NCBI RefSeq assembly: GCF_001646785.1
Contig: NZ_LRRH01000084.1
Span: forward strand, 1 to 64,000
Reading direction: 5' to 3'
DNA from: Rhodococcus phenolicus
GTDB lineage: Bacteria; Actinomycetota; Actinomycetes; Mycobacteriales; Mycobacteriaceae
Length of the DNA stretch: 64,000 bases
The notes beneath the pieces were generated by a model. It had not been told where the DNA came from and made no database searches. It worked only from the letters and a program-made list of their open reading frames with translations. Made by a program: the position numbers and the translations under genes. Positions 15,456 to 24,557 of this stretch are shown here, piece after piece; position 1 is the first letter of the stretch; each line of letters starts with the position of its first letter.

Positions 15456-17077
15456 GGGTTCGTTCCTTCGGTGGTGGCGGCTGTGGGGGCGGGCTGCCCG
15501 GACACGGTGACGAGGCCCTCGGTGGCGGGCCGGGCGACGGGCAGAGTAAAGCAGAAGCGGGCGCCGGTGCCGGAATCCGGGTCGAGCCGGATGTCTCCGC
15601 CGTGGTACTCGACGATCTTCTTGCACAGGGCGAGCCCGATGCCGGTTCCCGAGTACTCCTCGCGGGCGTGCAGCCGCTGGAAGATGACGAAGATCTTCTC
15701 CGAGAACTCTTCCGGAACTCCGATTCCGTTGTCCTGGACGCAGATCCGCCACATGTCGTCGGATTGCTCGGCGGTGACGGTGATCCTCGGTTCGGTGTCG
15801 GGCCGGGTGAACTTGAGGGCGTTTCCGATGAGGTTCTGCCAGAGCATCGACAGCAGCGTCGGGTCCCCTTCGATCTCCGGGAGCCGCTCGGGCCGCTCGA
15901 TGTGGGCGCCGGATTCCTCGATGACGGAACCGAGGTTCGCCAGGGCCTTGTCGAGGGGCCGGTCCAGCGGGATCCGCTCGAAGTCGCTCCCGACCCGTCC
16001 GACCCGGGAGAACGCCAGCAGATCGTTGATCAGCGCCTGCATCCGGCGTGCGCCGTCGACCGCGAAATCGATGTACTGGCGGCCGCGGTCGTCGAGCTCG
16101 TTGCCGTAGCGTTTCTCGAGCAACTGGCAGAACGATGCGACCTTGCGCAGCGGCTCCTGCAGGTCGTGGGACGCAACGTAGGCGAACTGCTCGAGGTCCG
16201 CATTGGACCGCCGCAGCTCCTCCGCCGTGGCGTCGAGCTGGCGGGTCTGCTCCTCCAGTTGCCGCTGCCGGTCGCGGACCACGTCCAGTTCGGCGACGAT
16301 GCGCCGGCGCATCCCCTCGATGTCGGTGGCGAGGGAACGGATGTCGGCGGGACCGCGGCCGCCGTCGACCCGATGCTCGAACTCGCCCTGCGCGACCCGG
16401 CGCGAGGACGCCGACAGCCGTGCGAGCGGGTTGGTGACGGCGATGCGCACCAGCACCGCGAAGACGGCTGCCGCGATCACCAGCACGAGAGCGAGGACCG
16501 TGAACACGGCGTTGCGGATCGCACGCATGTGATCGATCTGTGCCCGCGCGTCGGCCACCGCCTCGGTCAAATGCAGGTTCTGCTGGTCGAAGCCCGCGCG
16601 GACCTCGTCGAACAGGTCCCTGCCGCGGTCGTAGAACGCCGGGTCGGGTGCCGTACCGGCGAGCAGGGGTTCGGCGAAGCCGGACCGCCAGTCCTGCGCC
16701 GCCGCGTCGATGGCGTCGAGATCGGCGAGCAGGTCGGGCCAGTCATGGAGCAGTTCCCGGATCCGGGTCTCGGACTGCTCCTGGGCCTGCACGCCGTCCC
16801 GGTAGGGGGCGAGGAAGGTCGCGTCCCGGGTGAGGGCGTAGCCGCGCACACCCGTCTCCTGGTTGACCAGCGCGGCCTGCAGTTGGTAGACGGTCGAGCG
16901 GGCGGGCATCAGGCGATCCGTCAGATCGTCGGTCACCCGCGAATTCGCCGAGAGCGCCGTGGCGCCGGCCGCCGAGCCCGCGATGACGAGCAGCGTCATG
17001 ATCGCCAGGATCAGATTGAACCAGCCCTGCACCGTCAGTTTCGTGCCGCCGGGATTCTGCGGAATCGAAGTCGTCAC
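15452..17077 (-). CDS. Membrane sensor histidine kinase with CHASE3 domain
   Basis: The 541-residue kinase has TM1 (about 16-40), a CHASE3-type helical sensor (about 45-185, with [14 protein letters not shown]), TM2 (about 190-212), HAMP (about 212-265), a coiled coil, a HisKA box with His304 ([13 protein letters not shown]) and an ATPase domain with N-box ([12 protein letters not shown]), G1 (VQDNGIGV) and G2 ([13 protein letters not shown]). It resembles the kinases that work with Rcp1-like regulators. GTG 17077 overlaps the PP2C stop (GTGA) and its own stop overlaps the response regulator start, so the three proteins are translationally coupled. Confidence 0.93.
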   Translation of the reverse strand: MTTSIPQNPGGTKLTVQGWFNLILAIMTLLVIAGSAAGATALSANSRVTDDLTDRLMPARSTVYQLQAALVNQETGVRGYALTRDATFLAPYRDGVQAQEQSETRIRELLHDWPDLLADLDAIDAAAQDWRSGFAEPLLAGTAPDPAFYDRGRDLFDEVRAGFDQQNLHLTEAVADARAQIDHMRAIRNAVFTVLALVLVIAAAVFAVLVRIAVTNPLARLSASSRRVAQGEFEHRVDGGRGPADIRSLATDIEGMRRRIVAELDVVRDRQRQLEEQTRQLDATAEELRRSNADLEQFAYVASHDLQEPLRKVASFCQLLEKRYGNELDDRGRQYIDFAVDGARRMQALINDLLAFSRVGRVGSDFERIPLDRPLDKALANLGSVIEESGAHIERPERLPEIEGDPTLLSMLWQNLIGNALKFTRPDTEPRITVTAEQSDDMWRICVQDNGIGVPEEFSEKIFVIFQRLHAREEYSGTGIGLALCKKIVEYHGGDIRLDPDSGTGARFCFTLPVARPATEGLVTVSGQPAPTAATTEGTNP

Positions 17078-18279
17078 GCGCGGCCTTCCTCGGTGGCCCA
17101 CTGCACGTGCAGGACCGCGACGTCGTCACTGAGCCCGTCGTGCGGTGCGGCGAGCGTCTCCACATGCGCGATCAGGGAATCGACGAATTTCTCCCCGCTG
17201 CAGGCGCTGCCCAGGGAGCGCGCATACGCCAGCAGGCCCTCCTCACCCAGCCGGTCCTGCTCGTCGACCCGCGCCTCGAACAATCCGTCGGTGAACAGTA
17301 CGAGCGCGGTCCGCTCGTCGACCTCGAGCGTGGTCTTCCGCCAGGTGCCGCTCTGCCTGCGCAGGCCGAGGGCGGGGCCGCCGGGTACCTCGAGCCACTG
17401 GACATCGCTCGGTGTGCGCAGCAGGATTCCCGGATGGCCGGCACGCACAACCTCGATGGAGCGGCGATCCGGGGCGAGGACCACGCTGGTGGCGGTGGCG
17501 AAGACGTGCGACCGGGGTCTTTCGGCGACGAGCACCTGTTCCAGCGTACTCATCGCCGTCTCTGCGTCGACGCCACCGAGAACGAGTGTGCGCCAGGCTA
17601 TTCGCAATCCGACACCGAGAGCCGCCTCGTCGGCGCCGTGCCCGCAGACATCGCCGATCAGCACGTGGACGGTACCGTCGCCGGACTCGACGACATCGAA
17701 GAAGTCGCCGCCCAGCAGGCCGCCCGCCCGGCCGGTCCGGTATCGGGTCACCACGTCCACGCTCTCGCTGCGCAGCAGCGGAACCGGAAGCAGACCGCGC
17801 TCGAGGCGGGCGTTCTCACGGGAGCGCTGCTCGCTCGCCCGCAACGCGGCGGCGGCCTGCTCGGCGCGTTTACGTTCGATCGCGTAGCGCACCGAGCGGG
17901 TGAGCAGTTCCGCGTCCACGACGCCCTTGACCAGGTAGTCCTGGGCGCCTTCGGCCACGGCGGTGAGCCCGGCCTGTTCCTCGGCCAGTCCTGTCATCAC
18001 GATCACCGGCACCCCGGCGGCGTACCTCTGCACGGCCCCGAGTGCGTCGAGTCCGTGCGCGTCCGGAAGGTTCAGGTCCAGCACGATGCAGTCGGGCAGG
18101 CTTTCGCCGAGCCGGGTGCGGGCTTCGTCGAGTGAACGAGCCCACGTGATGGCGAATTCGATCATGGCGTCCGACGCCATCTCCTCGACGAGGACAGCGT
18201 CCCCCGGATCGTCCTCGATCAGCAGGAGGGTCACCGCGGCCGCTTCGGACCGGCCGAGGCCACCGTCGGAGTCGAGCAC
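17074..18279 (-). CDS. Receiver-domain PP2C (SpoIIE/RsbU-like) phosphatase
   Basis: The 401-residue protein joins a receiver domain (about 17-135: LLLIEDDPGD, CIVLDLNLPD, VIVMTGLAEE, DYLVKG) through a coiled coil to a SpoIIE-type PP2C domain (about 175-398) with metal-binding motifs GGDFFDV, IGDVCGHGADEAA, FTDGLFEA and SDDVAVL. Such proteins dephosphorylate STAS partners when their receiver is phosphorylated, which would tie the CHASE3 kinase next door to partner switching; STAS genes lie a few kb away on both sides. Start GTG 18279 has AGGAGG four bases upstream. Confidence 0.92.
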   Translation of the reverse strand: MLDSDGGLGRSEAAAVTLLLIEDDPGDAVLVEEMASDAMIEFAITWARSLDEARTRLGESLPDCIVLDLNLPDAHGLDALGAVQRYAAGVPVIVMTGLAEEQAGLTAVAEGAQDYLVKGVVDAELLTRSVRYAIERKRAEQAAAALRASEQRSRENARLERGLLPVPLLRSESVDVVTRYRTGRAGGLLGGDFFDVVESGDGTVHVLIGDVCGHGADEAALGVGLRIAWRTLVLGGVDAETAMSTLEQVLVAERPRSHVFATATSVVLAPDRRSIEVVRAGHPGILLRTPSDVQWLEVPGGPALGLRRQSGTWRKTTLEVDERTALVLFTDGLFEARVDEQDRLGEEGLLAYARSLGSACSGEKFVDSLIAHVETLAAPHDGLSDDVAVLHVQWATEEGRA

Positions 18280-18358
18280 ATTTCCTCCTGCAGTCGTCGT
18301 GCAACGTCCGCCGGGCCCCACGGACCCGGCGAACGTTGTGAACCATACGAATCTATCG

Positions 18359-20467
18359 TTACGTGACCCGTTCGTGATCCTCAGCCGCCTCGACGGAGTC
18401 CGCTCCGTCCCGCGAGGCGAGCCTGCTGGGCCACCAGATTCGCTTGCCGATGTCGATGGTCAGCGCCGGCACCAGCAACGACCGCACGATCAACGCGTCG
18501 AGCAACACGCCGAACGCCACGATGAACGCGAGCTGTCCCAGGAACAGTAGCGGAATCACCGCGAGCGCCGAGAACGTCGCAGCCAGGACGACCCCCGCCG
18601 ACGTGATGACGCCGCCGGTCACCGTCAGCGCACGCAGCGTGCCCTCCCGGGTTCCGACCCGCGCGCTCTCCTCGCGGACGCGGGTCATGAGGAAGATGTT
18701 GTAGTCGATCCCGAGTGCGACCAGGAACACGAACCCGAACAGCGGCACCACCGGGTCCGCGCCCGGGAAATGGAACACGTGGTTGAACAGCAGCGACGCC
18801 ACCCCGAGCGTCGCCGCATACGAGACGATGACGGTGAGCATCAGCAGCACCGGTGCCACGATCGCCCGCAACAGCAGGATCAGGATCAGCAGCACCACCG
18901 CCGTGACCACCGGGATGATGACGGTGCGGTCGCGCGTGGCGGTGTCCTTCGTGTCGAGATCGACCGCAGTGGTGCCGCCGACGAGCGCGTCGGCATCCGG
19001 CACGGCGTGCACGGCGTCACGGATCCGTTCGACGGTGCGTTCGGCCTCGAGCGAATCGGCGGGATCGGACAAGGTGGCCTGCACCGCGACGCGACCGTCG
19101 ACGACGGTCGGCGTCCCGTCGGGACCGGTCACCGGCGTGACGGTCGTGACACCCTCGACCCGGGCCGCCGAGGTGACCGCGCCGAGGGAGTTCTCGCGTG
19201 CGACGACGATCGTGGGCGAACCGGTGCCTGCATCGAAGTGCTCACCGAGGATCTGCTGACCGGACGACGAATCCGTCTCGAGCAGGAACACATCCGACGA
19301 CGCGACACCGCCCGCCTTGAACTGCGGCAGCAACAGTGCGAACCCGACGAGGACGATGCTGCACACCATCCAGATCGGACGCGGATTGGCACCGACCTTC
19401 TGCGCGATCGAATTCCAGAACCGGTGCGCCGAAGCGAGATCACCTCGGTCCGCATCGGGATCCACCTTCGGCCGGGTCGGCCAGAACGCGGTCCGGCCCA
19501 GCAGCACCAGCGCGGCCGGCAGGAACGTCATCGACGCGATGAACGACGCGGCGATCCCGATCGCCGCGACAGGCCCGAGACCGCGGTTCGAGTTCAGGTC
19601 CGACAACAGCAGGCACAGCACACCCGCGATCACCGTCGCGGCGGACGCGGCGATCGGTTCGAGCGTCGAACGCCACGCGGTGCGGATCGCCTCGTACTTG
19701 TCCTCGACCGAGCGTAGTTCCTCGCGGTACCGCGCCACCAGCAACAGGGCGTAGTCGGTGGCGGCACCGAACACCAGGATGAACAGGATGCCCTGGCTCT
19801 GCCCGTTGAGCGCGATCGCGCCCGCATCGGCGAGCAGATACACCGCGAGGCCGGCCAGAGCGAGCGCGAAGATCGCCGACACGATCACGACGAACGGGAG
19901 AATCGGGCTGCGGTACACGGCGAAGAGGATCAACAGCACCACGCCACCCGCGACCAGCAGCAACATCCCGTCGATCCCGGCGAACGCGGAGGACAGGTCG
20001 GCGATCTGCCCGGCCGGGCCGGTGACGTGCACGGTCAGCCCGTCCGGCGGAGACGCCACCCGCTCGCGCAGCTCCTCCACCGCCTCACCGACGTCGCTGT
20101 CGCCGTCGATCGGCACGATCAACTGGGCGGCCCTGCCGTCCTGGGAGGGGATCGGCGGCGGACCCACCGATTCGGCTGCGAGGAACGCCAGGTCCTCGGG
20201 GGTGATCCCGGAATCACGCTCCGCGACGACGATCGCCGGCACGGCGTTCGTATCGGTGAACTCCGCATACAGCTGATCCGCCCGGGTCGACTCGGCCGAC
20301 GCCGGCAGGAACGCGCTGTTCCCGTTCTGCGCGACCTCGCTGAGCTTCCCGGCGAACGGGCCGCCACCCCCGGCGATCGCGAGCCACACGAGCAGCAGCA
20401 GGGCGGGCAGGAGCCATCGCAGGCGCCGCGTCGGGCGCTTCGGTGGTGTCGAGGTCGTGGTGGTCAA
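18359..20467 (-). CDS. MMPL/RND-family membrane transporter
   Basis: The 702-residue protein has the two-fold MMPL layout: one helix (about 18-35), a large extracytoplasmic loop, a block of helices (about 175-340), a second helix and loop, and a final helix block (about 515-690), ending in a short cytosolic tail. Motifs LVARYREE and VFLVALGIDYNIFLMTR mark the two cores. Family members export lipids or other hydrophobic compounds. The start is TTG 20467, chosen for the AGGAGG five bases upstream. At about 700 residues it is of the shorter actinobacterial type, and the substrate is unknown. Confidence 0.9.
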   Translation of the reverse strand: MTTTTSTPPKRPTRRLRWLLPALLLLVWLAIAGGGGPFAGKLSEVAQNGNSAFLPASAESTRADQLYAEFTDTNAVPAIVVAERDSGITPEDLAFLAAESVGPPPIPSQDGRAAQLIVPIDGDSDVGEAVEELRERVASPPDGLTVHVTGPAGQIADLSSAFAGIDGMLLLVAGGVVLLILFAVYRSPILPFVVIVSAIFALALAGLAVYLLADAGAIALNGQSQGILFILVFGAATDYALLLVARYREELRSVEDKYEAIRTAWRSTLEPIAASAATVIAGVLCLLLSDLNSNRGLGPVAAIGIAASFIASMTFLPAALVLLGRTAFWPTRPKVDPDADRGDLASAHRFWNSIAQKVGANPRPIWMVCSIVLVGFALLLPQFKAGGVASSDVFLLETDSSSGQQILGEHFDAGTGSPTIVVARENSLGAVTSAARVEGVTTVTPVTGPDGTPTVVDGRVAVQATLSDPADSLEAERTVERIRDAVHAVPDADALVGGTTAVDLDTKDTATRDRTVIIPVVTAVVLLILILLLRAIVAPVLLMLTVIVSYAATLGVASLLFNHVFHFPGADPVVPLFGFVFLVALGIDYNIFLMTRVREESARVGTREGTLRALTVTGGVITSAGVVLAATFSALAVIPLLFLGQLAFIVAFGVLLDALIVRSLLVPALTIDIGKRIWWPSRLASRDGADSVEAAEDHERVT

Positions 20468-20584
20468 GCGTTCCTCCTGGAGTCGGTGGCCCCTCGCAGT
20501 GTGAACCATCGTGCCCGCGCTCGGAGCGGACGATCGGTATTCGGAGCCGGCCCGGATGCGGACGGGTGCCGCACGATCTGTGAC

Positions 20585-20630
20585 GTGCCGCCTCGCTCCG
20601 CGTCGGCGTGAGGTGCCGCCTCGCTCCGCG
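20585..20630. repeat. 18-bp direct repeat upstream of the methyltransferase gene
   Basis: GTGCCGCCTCGCTCCGCG occurs at 20585-20602 and 20613-20630, a 28-base period, just before the GTG at 20645. It may be a small tandem duplication or an operator. Confidence 0.6.
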
Positions 20631-20644
20631 CGTTAGGGTGAGGC

Positions 20645-21442
20645 GTGGCCGCCTCACCGCCGACCCCGGACCGGTCCCACACCCCCCTCGCCGACGAACT
20701 GCGCGCGGCCGGATGCGTGTTCGCGGAGGAGGAAGCGGCCCTGCTCGCGGACGCGGCCCGCAGCCCGGAGGAACTGTCCGAGCTGGTCCGGCGGCGCGTA
20801 GACGGCGTGCCCCTCGAGCACGTCCTGGGCTGGGCCGAATTCTGTGGCCGGCGCATCGTGGTCGAGCCCGGAGTGTTCGTGCCGCGTCGTCGCACCGAGT
20901 TCCTCGCCCGCTGCGCTGCCGAGCGCCTGAGGCCGGGGAACGTCGTCGTCGACATGTGCTGTGGTTCGGGCGCGGTCGGCGCGGTCCTGGGGCACGAGGT
21001 CGCGGGGATCGATCTGTACGCCGTCGACGTCGATCCGGTCGCAGTGGGATGCGCCCGCCGCAACATCGAACGGTTCGGTGGTCGCGTCTTCACCGGCGAC
21101 CTGTGCGCGGCCCTGCCCACGTCGATCGCGGGGCGGGTCGACGTCCTCGTCGCGAACGCGCCCTACGTCCCGTCCCGTGCCGTCGCGTTCATGCCACCGG
21201 AAGCACGCCTGCACGAGCCGCGGGTCGCCCTCGACGGCGGCGGGGACGGACTGGACGTGCACCGGAGACTGGCGGACGCCGCACCCGGCTGGCTCGCGCC
21301 CGGCGGGCGCCTTCTGATGGAGGCGGGTGTTTCCCAGGCGGACACGGCGGCGCTCATCCTCGCCGCCGCAGGGCTCGACGCGATGGTGCGGACGTCGGAG
21401 GAACTCGACGCCACCGTCGTCGTCGGGACCTGCCCGTCGTGA
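20645..21442 (+). CDS. PrmC/HemK-related N5-glutamine methyltransferase (unknown substrate)
   Basis: The 265-residue protein has the class I SAM fold with motif I DMCCGSGAVGAVLG (about 100-113), an acidic ribose-binding Asp (YAVDVDPVAVG) and the catalytic motif NAPYVP in place of NPPY. This variant and the segment MPPEARLHEPRVALDGG are usual for the PrmC-related actinobacterial group of unknown target, so it is not a release-factor methyltransferase by default. It starts at GTG 20645 and is divergent from the MMPL gene. Confidence 0.85.
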   Translation: MAASPPTPDRSHTPLADELRAAGCVFAEEEAALLADAARSPEELSELVRRRVDGVPLEHVLGWAEFCGRRIVVEPGVFVPRRRTEFLARCAAERLRPGNVVVDMCCGSGAVGAVLGHEVAGIDLYAVDVDPVAVGCARRNIERFGGRVFTGDLCAALPTSIAGRVDVLVANAPYVPSRAVAFMPPEARLHEPRVALDGGGDGLDVHRRLADAAPGWLAPGGRLLMEAGVSQADTAALILAAAGLDAMVRTSEELDATVVVGTCPS

Positions 21443-21526
21443 TGCGACCGCGGCCGCTGTCCCGGCGGACGGCCGCGCGGTGCCGGGCGTGCGCGGCTGC
21501 CCCCTCGGCGCGGGGACAGTGCCGAC

Positions 21527-22279
21527 TCAGCTCAACGGCAGTTCGGCGAAGATGCTCGTCGGCTGTGCGGAGCCGCCCGTCGGTTCGACGCTGAAGCCCA
21601 GCGCCGTGGCGCCGGAGAGGTCGCCGAGCACGGCCGTCGTCGACGGTGCGACGTCGGCGGGAGTCATGGTGCCCGCGGACGTGGTGCCCTGGGGTCCGAT
21701 CAGCCACATCTGGTAGACGGTGCCCTCGCTCGGCGGGGTCACGTTGTTCATCACCAGGACCCCCGCGTCGACCTCCTTCGAGTAGACGACGGTCGCGGTG
21801 CCGCCGCCCTCGATCGAGCCCGAGGTGGTGCGCACGTCGTCGGCCGCGAGAATCTGCGCGGACGTCGGCGGGGTGGCGACGTTCTGCCCGATCCGCGACC
21901 CGATGCCGACGGCGCCGATCGCGACGATCACCGCGGCAGCCACGGCCAGCAGGAAATTCCGTCGCCGGTTGCGGTGCTGCGCGAGCGAGATCGGCGCAGG
22001 TGTCTCCGATGCGGAAGTGGCTGTGGCGGAGACCGTTTCGAGGAGCCGCTGCCGGACCCGCTCCGGCGGTTCCACGGCGCCGATGAGAGAGACCTGCGCC
22101 ATCGCCTCCCGGATCTCACGGACCTCCCGCGCGAATGCGGCGGCCACTTCGGAACCGGCGGCGGTCACGCGCGCGTCGATCTCGTGGCGTTCGGAATCCG
22201 AGACCGCGTCGAGGGCATAGACCGCGGCGAGCCCGAGGAGCTCCTCACCGCCGAAATCGGCGTGGGTACTGTTCGTCAT
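21527..22279 (-). CDS. rskA: RskA-like anti-sigma-K factor
   Basis: The 250-residue protein has a cytosolic N-terminal anti-sigma domain (about 10-75, EELLGLAAVYALDAVSDSER), one membrane helix (about 109-128, RNFLLAVAAAVIVAIGAVG) and an extracytoplasmic RskA domain (YQMWLIGPQGTTSAGTMTP). This is the layout of RskA, which holds SigK at the membrane until regulated proteolysis. Its start overlaps the sigK stop (ATGA). The nearby MPT83/70-like gene and SigK-type promoters support the assignment. Confidence 0.92.
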   Translation of the reverse strand: MTNSTHADFGGEELLGLAAVYALDAVSDSERHEIDARVTAAGSEVAAAFAREVREIREAMAQVSLIGAVEPPERVRQRLLETVSATATSASETPAPISLAQHRNRRRNFLLAVAAAVIVAIGAVGIGSRIGQNVATPPTSAQILAADDVRTTSGSIEGGGTATVVYSKEVDAGVLVMNNVTPPSEGTVYQMWLIGPQGTTSAGTMTPADVAPSTTAVLGDLSGATALGFSVEPTGGSAQPTSIFAELPLS

Positions 22280-22845
22280 CGCTGGTCACCCCCGAGGCAA
22301 TTTCGTAGACGGAGCAATCCGTCCCTGATTCTCGATTTGACGGTCGGCAGAGTGGCGGACAGTCGTTCCGACACCTCTCGGTAGGTCAGGCCGCTGTAGT
22401 ACGCGAGTTCCACCGACTGGCGTTGCAGATCGGTGAGCGTGCCGAGACAGTCCGCGACCTGCTGTGTGTCGTCGCGGCGCACCACCTCCTCGCTCACCGA
22501 GTCGAAGGCCGCGTCCGCGGACACCGCGCCGTAGCGGGCCTCGCGGTCGGCGCCGGACTGTTCGGAACGGACCCGGTCCACGGCCCGCCGGTGGGCGAGT
22601 GTGATCAGCCACGACAACGCCGAACCCTGGGCGGGATCGAACCCGGGTGCCGTCCGCCACACCTGCAGATAGACCTCCTGCAGCGTTTCCTCGCTGTATC
22701 CCGGATCGCGCAGCACCCGCAGCACCATGCCGTAGGCGCGGGCGCGCGTCAGATCGTAGAACTCGGCGAATGCCGCCTGATCCTCCGTCGCTACCTTCGC
22801 GAGGAGTGCGTCGAGTGTGTCGGTGCCGCCGCCGACGTCGGTCAT
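22276..22845 (-). CDS. sigK: ECF sigma factor SigK
   Basis: The 189-residue ECF sigma factor has region 2 (about 25-95, FAEFYDLTRARAYGMVLRVLRD and EETLQEVYLQVWR) and region 4 (about 135-185, LTDLQRQSVELAYYSGLTYREV, then LPTVKSRIRDGL). It is coupled to rskA and lies 1 kb from an MPT83/70-like gene, the classic SigK regulon of mycobacteria. ATG 22845 lacks a strong ribosome site; the frame is open further upstream but the conserved part starts here. No CCATCC/CGAAT promoter was found in front of sigK itself. Confidence 0.9.
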   Translation of the reverse strand: MTDVGGGTDTLDALLAKVATEDQAAFAEFYDLTRARAYGMVLRVLRDPGYSEETLQEVYLQVWRTAPGFDPAQGSALSWLITLAHRRAVDRVRSEQSGADREARYGAVSADAAFDSVSEEVVRRDDTQQVADCLGTLTDLQRQSVELAYYSGLTYREVSERLSATLPTVKSRIRDGLLRLRNCLGGDQR

Positions 22846-23012
22846 CGGCCGTGTCCGCTCATCGCCGAAAAGCCTAGCTGGGCGAATCGGGCAGCTCAAC
22901 TCGCTTCGGGCACGGACGGATGCGGGGTCAGCGAACGGCGCGGGGGCGAACATGGCGATCGGTTCTCTCGGGCGGGCGGCGCGGCGGCCGCGGAAGGAAC
23001 GCTTCGGGCCCT

Positions 23013-23040
23013 CGGTCGCCGCTGCCGGTCGCGGCGACCG
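23013..23040 (-). terminator. Stem-loop after the alpha/beta hydrolase gene
   Basis: CGGTCGCCGC (23013-23022) and GCGGCGACCG (23031-23040) form a perfect 10-bp stem with an 8-base loop, 12 bases beyond the stop of the gene ending at 23052 on the minus strand. Confidence 0.55.
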
Positions 23041-23051
23041 CACGGACCCGG

Positions 23052-23681
23052 TCACGCTTCACGGTGACCTCCGGGGGCTCGCGCGGTGGTGAGGGCGTCG
23101 CGCAGGAAGTCGGCGGTCACCGCGTGCCAGCGCCACGGCCGGGTGAGCAGGAAGTGACCGGCGCCGGGAAAGGGCTGCCAGGTCGCGTCCACGCCCCGCC
23201 GCCGGGCGGCCTCGGTCTGGGCCGCGGAGGCAGAAGGGTCGGTCCGCCGGTCCGCGGTGCCGTGCGCGACGAGAAGGCGCCGGCCCGGGGGTATGAGGGC
23301 CGCCTCGTCGTCCGGCCACCACGGGGCCAGCGCCACCACCGCTTCGACCTGCGGCTGCGCGGCGAGATACGCGACGGCGCGCCCGCCCATCGAGTGGCCG
23401 ACGAGCCCGATGGGCGCATCGGGCCGCCGTCGTCGGATCTCGTCGAGGGCGCGCAGGCCGTCCTGCACCGGGCTGCGGGCCTCCCCGTTCCATCCCCGCA
23501 CCGTGTACAGGACCTGACGGACGGTGATGCCGGTGCCGGAAAGCCGTAGCCGCAGAGACTCGGTGAGCAGCGCCATCCGTAACTGCGACGGGTGCCACCA
23601 CCGCGCGGTCGCAGTGCTCGACGGCATGCCGCCGGGCAGCACCAGCACGTGAGCGCGGCCCCGGCTCGAAGGAATCTCCAT
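23052..23681 (-). CDS. Small alpha/beta hydrolase of the SigK regulon
   Basis: The 209-residue protein has an alpha/beta hydrolase fold with nucleophile motif GHSMGG (about residue 100), acid in AHGTADRRTDP and His in GAGHFLLTRPWRW, plus an oxyanion region LVLPGGMPSS. It looks like a small esterase or dienelactone-hydrolase-like enzyme of unknown substrate. Start ATG 23681 is favoured over ATG 23690: the SigK-type -10 element lies at 23689-23693, so transcription should begin near 23681 and the message would be leaderless. It diverges from the fasciclin-lipocalin unit. Confidence 0.8.
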   Translation of the reverse strand: MEIPSSRGRAHVLVLPGGMPSSTATARWWHPSQLRMALLTESLRLRLSGTGITVRQVLYTVRGWNGEARSPVQDGLRALDEIRRRRPDAPIGLVGHSMGGRAVAYLAAQPQVEAVVALAPWWPDDEAALIPPGRRLLVAHGTADRRTDPSASAAQTEAARRRGVDATWQPFPGAGHFLLTRPWRWHAVTADFLRDALTTARAPGGHREA

Positions 23682-23688
23682 GCCCGCC

Positions 23689-23715
23689 ATTCGGAGCCGT
23701 GGACGCGATGGATGG
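23689..23715 (-). promoter_or_regulatory. SigK-type promoter of the hydrolase gene
   Basis: On the minus strand CCATCC (23710-23715) is followed after exactly 16 bases by CGAAT (23689-23693). Seven bases separate the -10 from the ATG at 23681. This is the consensus known for mycobacterial SigK promoters. Confidence 0.75.
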
Positions 23716-23771
23716 GTCGGCCCGGGAAACTCCCCCGGCCGCGGCCCGCGAAAAAAATGTTCCGATCCGAC

Positions 23772-23798
23772 CCATCCACCGGATGACCGGCGGCGAAT
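23772..23798 (+). promoter_or_regulatory. SigK-type promoter of the fasciclin-lipocalin unit
   Basis: CCATCC (23772-23777), 16 bases, CGAAT (23794-23798). Its -35 region and that of the divergent promoter form a perfect 12-bp inverted repeat (23709-23720 and 23767-23778). Confidence 0.78.
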
Positions 23799-23859
23799 GA
23801 CCGGTGACACACCCGATCGACGGAGCCCCCGGGCCCTCGCCACGGAAGGAAGACGAACG

Positions 23860-24525
23860 ATGGCTATTCGAACGCGAAAGAGCATGGCGCTGATCGGTAT
23901 CGGCGCGGCAGCAGTGATGGGTCTGTCGGCGTGCTCGTCCGACGACTCCGACACGACGATGGAGTCCGCGACTTCGGCAGCGACCTCGGCGATGGAGTCG
24001 GCGACCGCCACCGGCACGGCCGAGGCCACGGCGTCCGGTCCGGTGGGACCGGGCTGTGCCGCCTACGCCGAGCAGGTACCGTCCGGGCCCGGCTCGCTCG
24101 AGGCGATCGCGCAGGAGCCGGTCGCGACGGCCGCCGGGAACGTGCCGGTGCTGACGACGCTGACCGCGGCGCTGTCCGGGCAGCTCAACCCCGATGTGAA
24201 CCTCGTCGATACGCTCAACGGCGGCGAGTTCACCGTGTTCGCGCCGGTCGACGACGCGTTTGCGCAGGTCGACCCCGCCACCGTGGAGACGCTGAAGACC
24301 GATTCGGCGATGCTCACCGACATCCTGACGTACCACGTGGTTCCGGGCCAGATCCCGCCCGCCGACATCGCCGGTGAGAAGACCACCGTCGAAGGCGGAA
24401 CCGTGACGGTGACCGGATCCGGCGAGAACTGGAAGGTCAACGAAGCCAACGTGATCTGTGGTGGAATCGAGACCGAGAACGCGACCGTCTACCTCATCGA
24501 CGGTGTGCTGCTGCCCCCGCAGTGA
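23860..24525 (+). CDS. Fasciclin-domain lipoprotein, MPT83/MPT70-like
   Basis: The 221-residue protein begins with a lipoprotein signal (lipobox LSAC, Cys25), then an acidic Ser/Thr/Ala linker, then one FAS1 domain (about 80-220) with H1 motif GEFTVFAPVDDAF and H2 region ILTYHVVPGQ. Two further cysteines (GPGCAAY, NVICGGI) match the disulfide of mycobacterial MPT70/MPT83. These are abundant SigK-dependent cell-envelope antigens. ATG 23860 has AAGGAAG upstream. A lipocalin gene follows after 32 bases in the same unit. Confidence 0.92.
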   Translation: MAIRTRKSMALIGIGAAAVMGLSACSSDDSDTTMESATSAATSAMESATATGTAEATASGPVGPGCAAYAEQVPSGPGSLEAIAQEPVATAAGNVPVLTTLTAALSGQLNPDVNLVDTLNGGEFTVFAPVDDAFAQVDPATVETLKTDSAMLTDILTYHVVPGQIPPADIAGEKTTVEGGTVTVTGSGENWKVNEANVICGGIETENATVYLIDGVLLPPQ

Positions 24526-24557
24526 CCCAGGTGCCCGGTCCGACGAAAGGAGATCCC

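Noticed and set aside
21163-21180. NAPYVP in place of NPPY as a lost methyltransferase active site
   Set aside because: This variant is normal for the actinobacterial PrmC-related family, so it is not a defect.
23709-23778. 12-bp inverted repeat as an operator or hairpin
   Set aside because: The two arms are the -35 regions of two divergent SigK-type promoters with matching flanks, which explains the symmetry without a separate operator.
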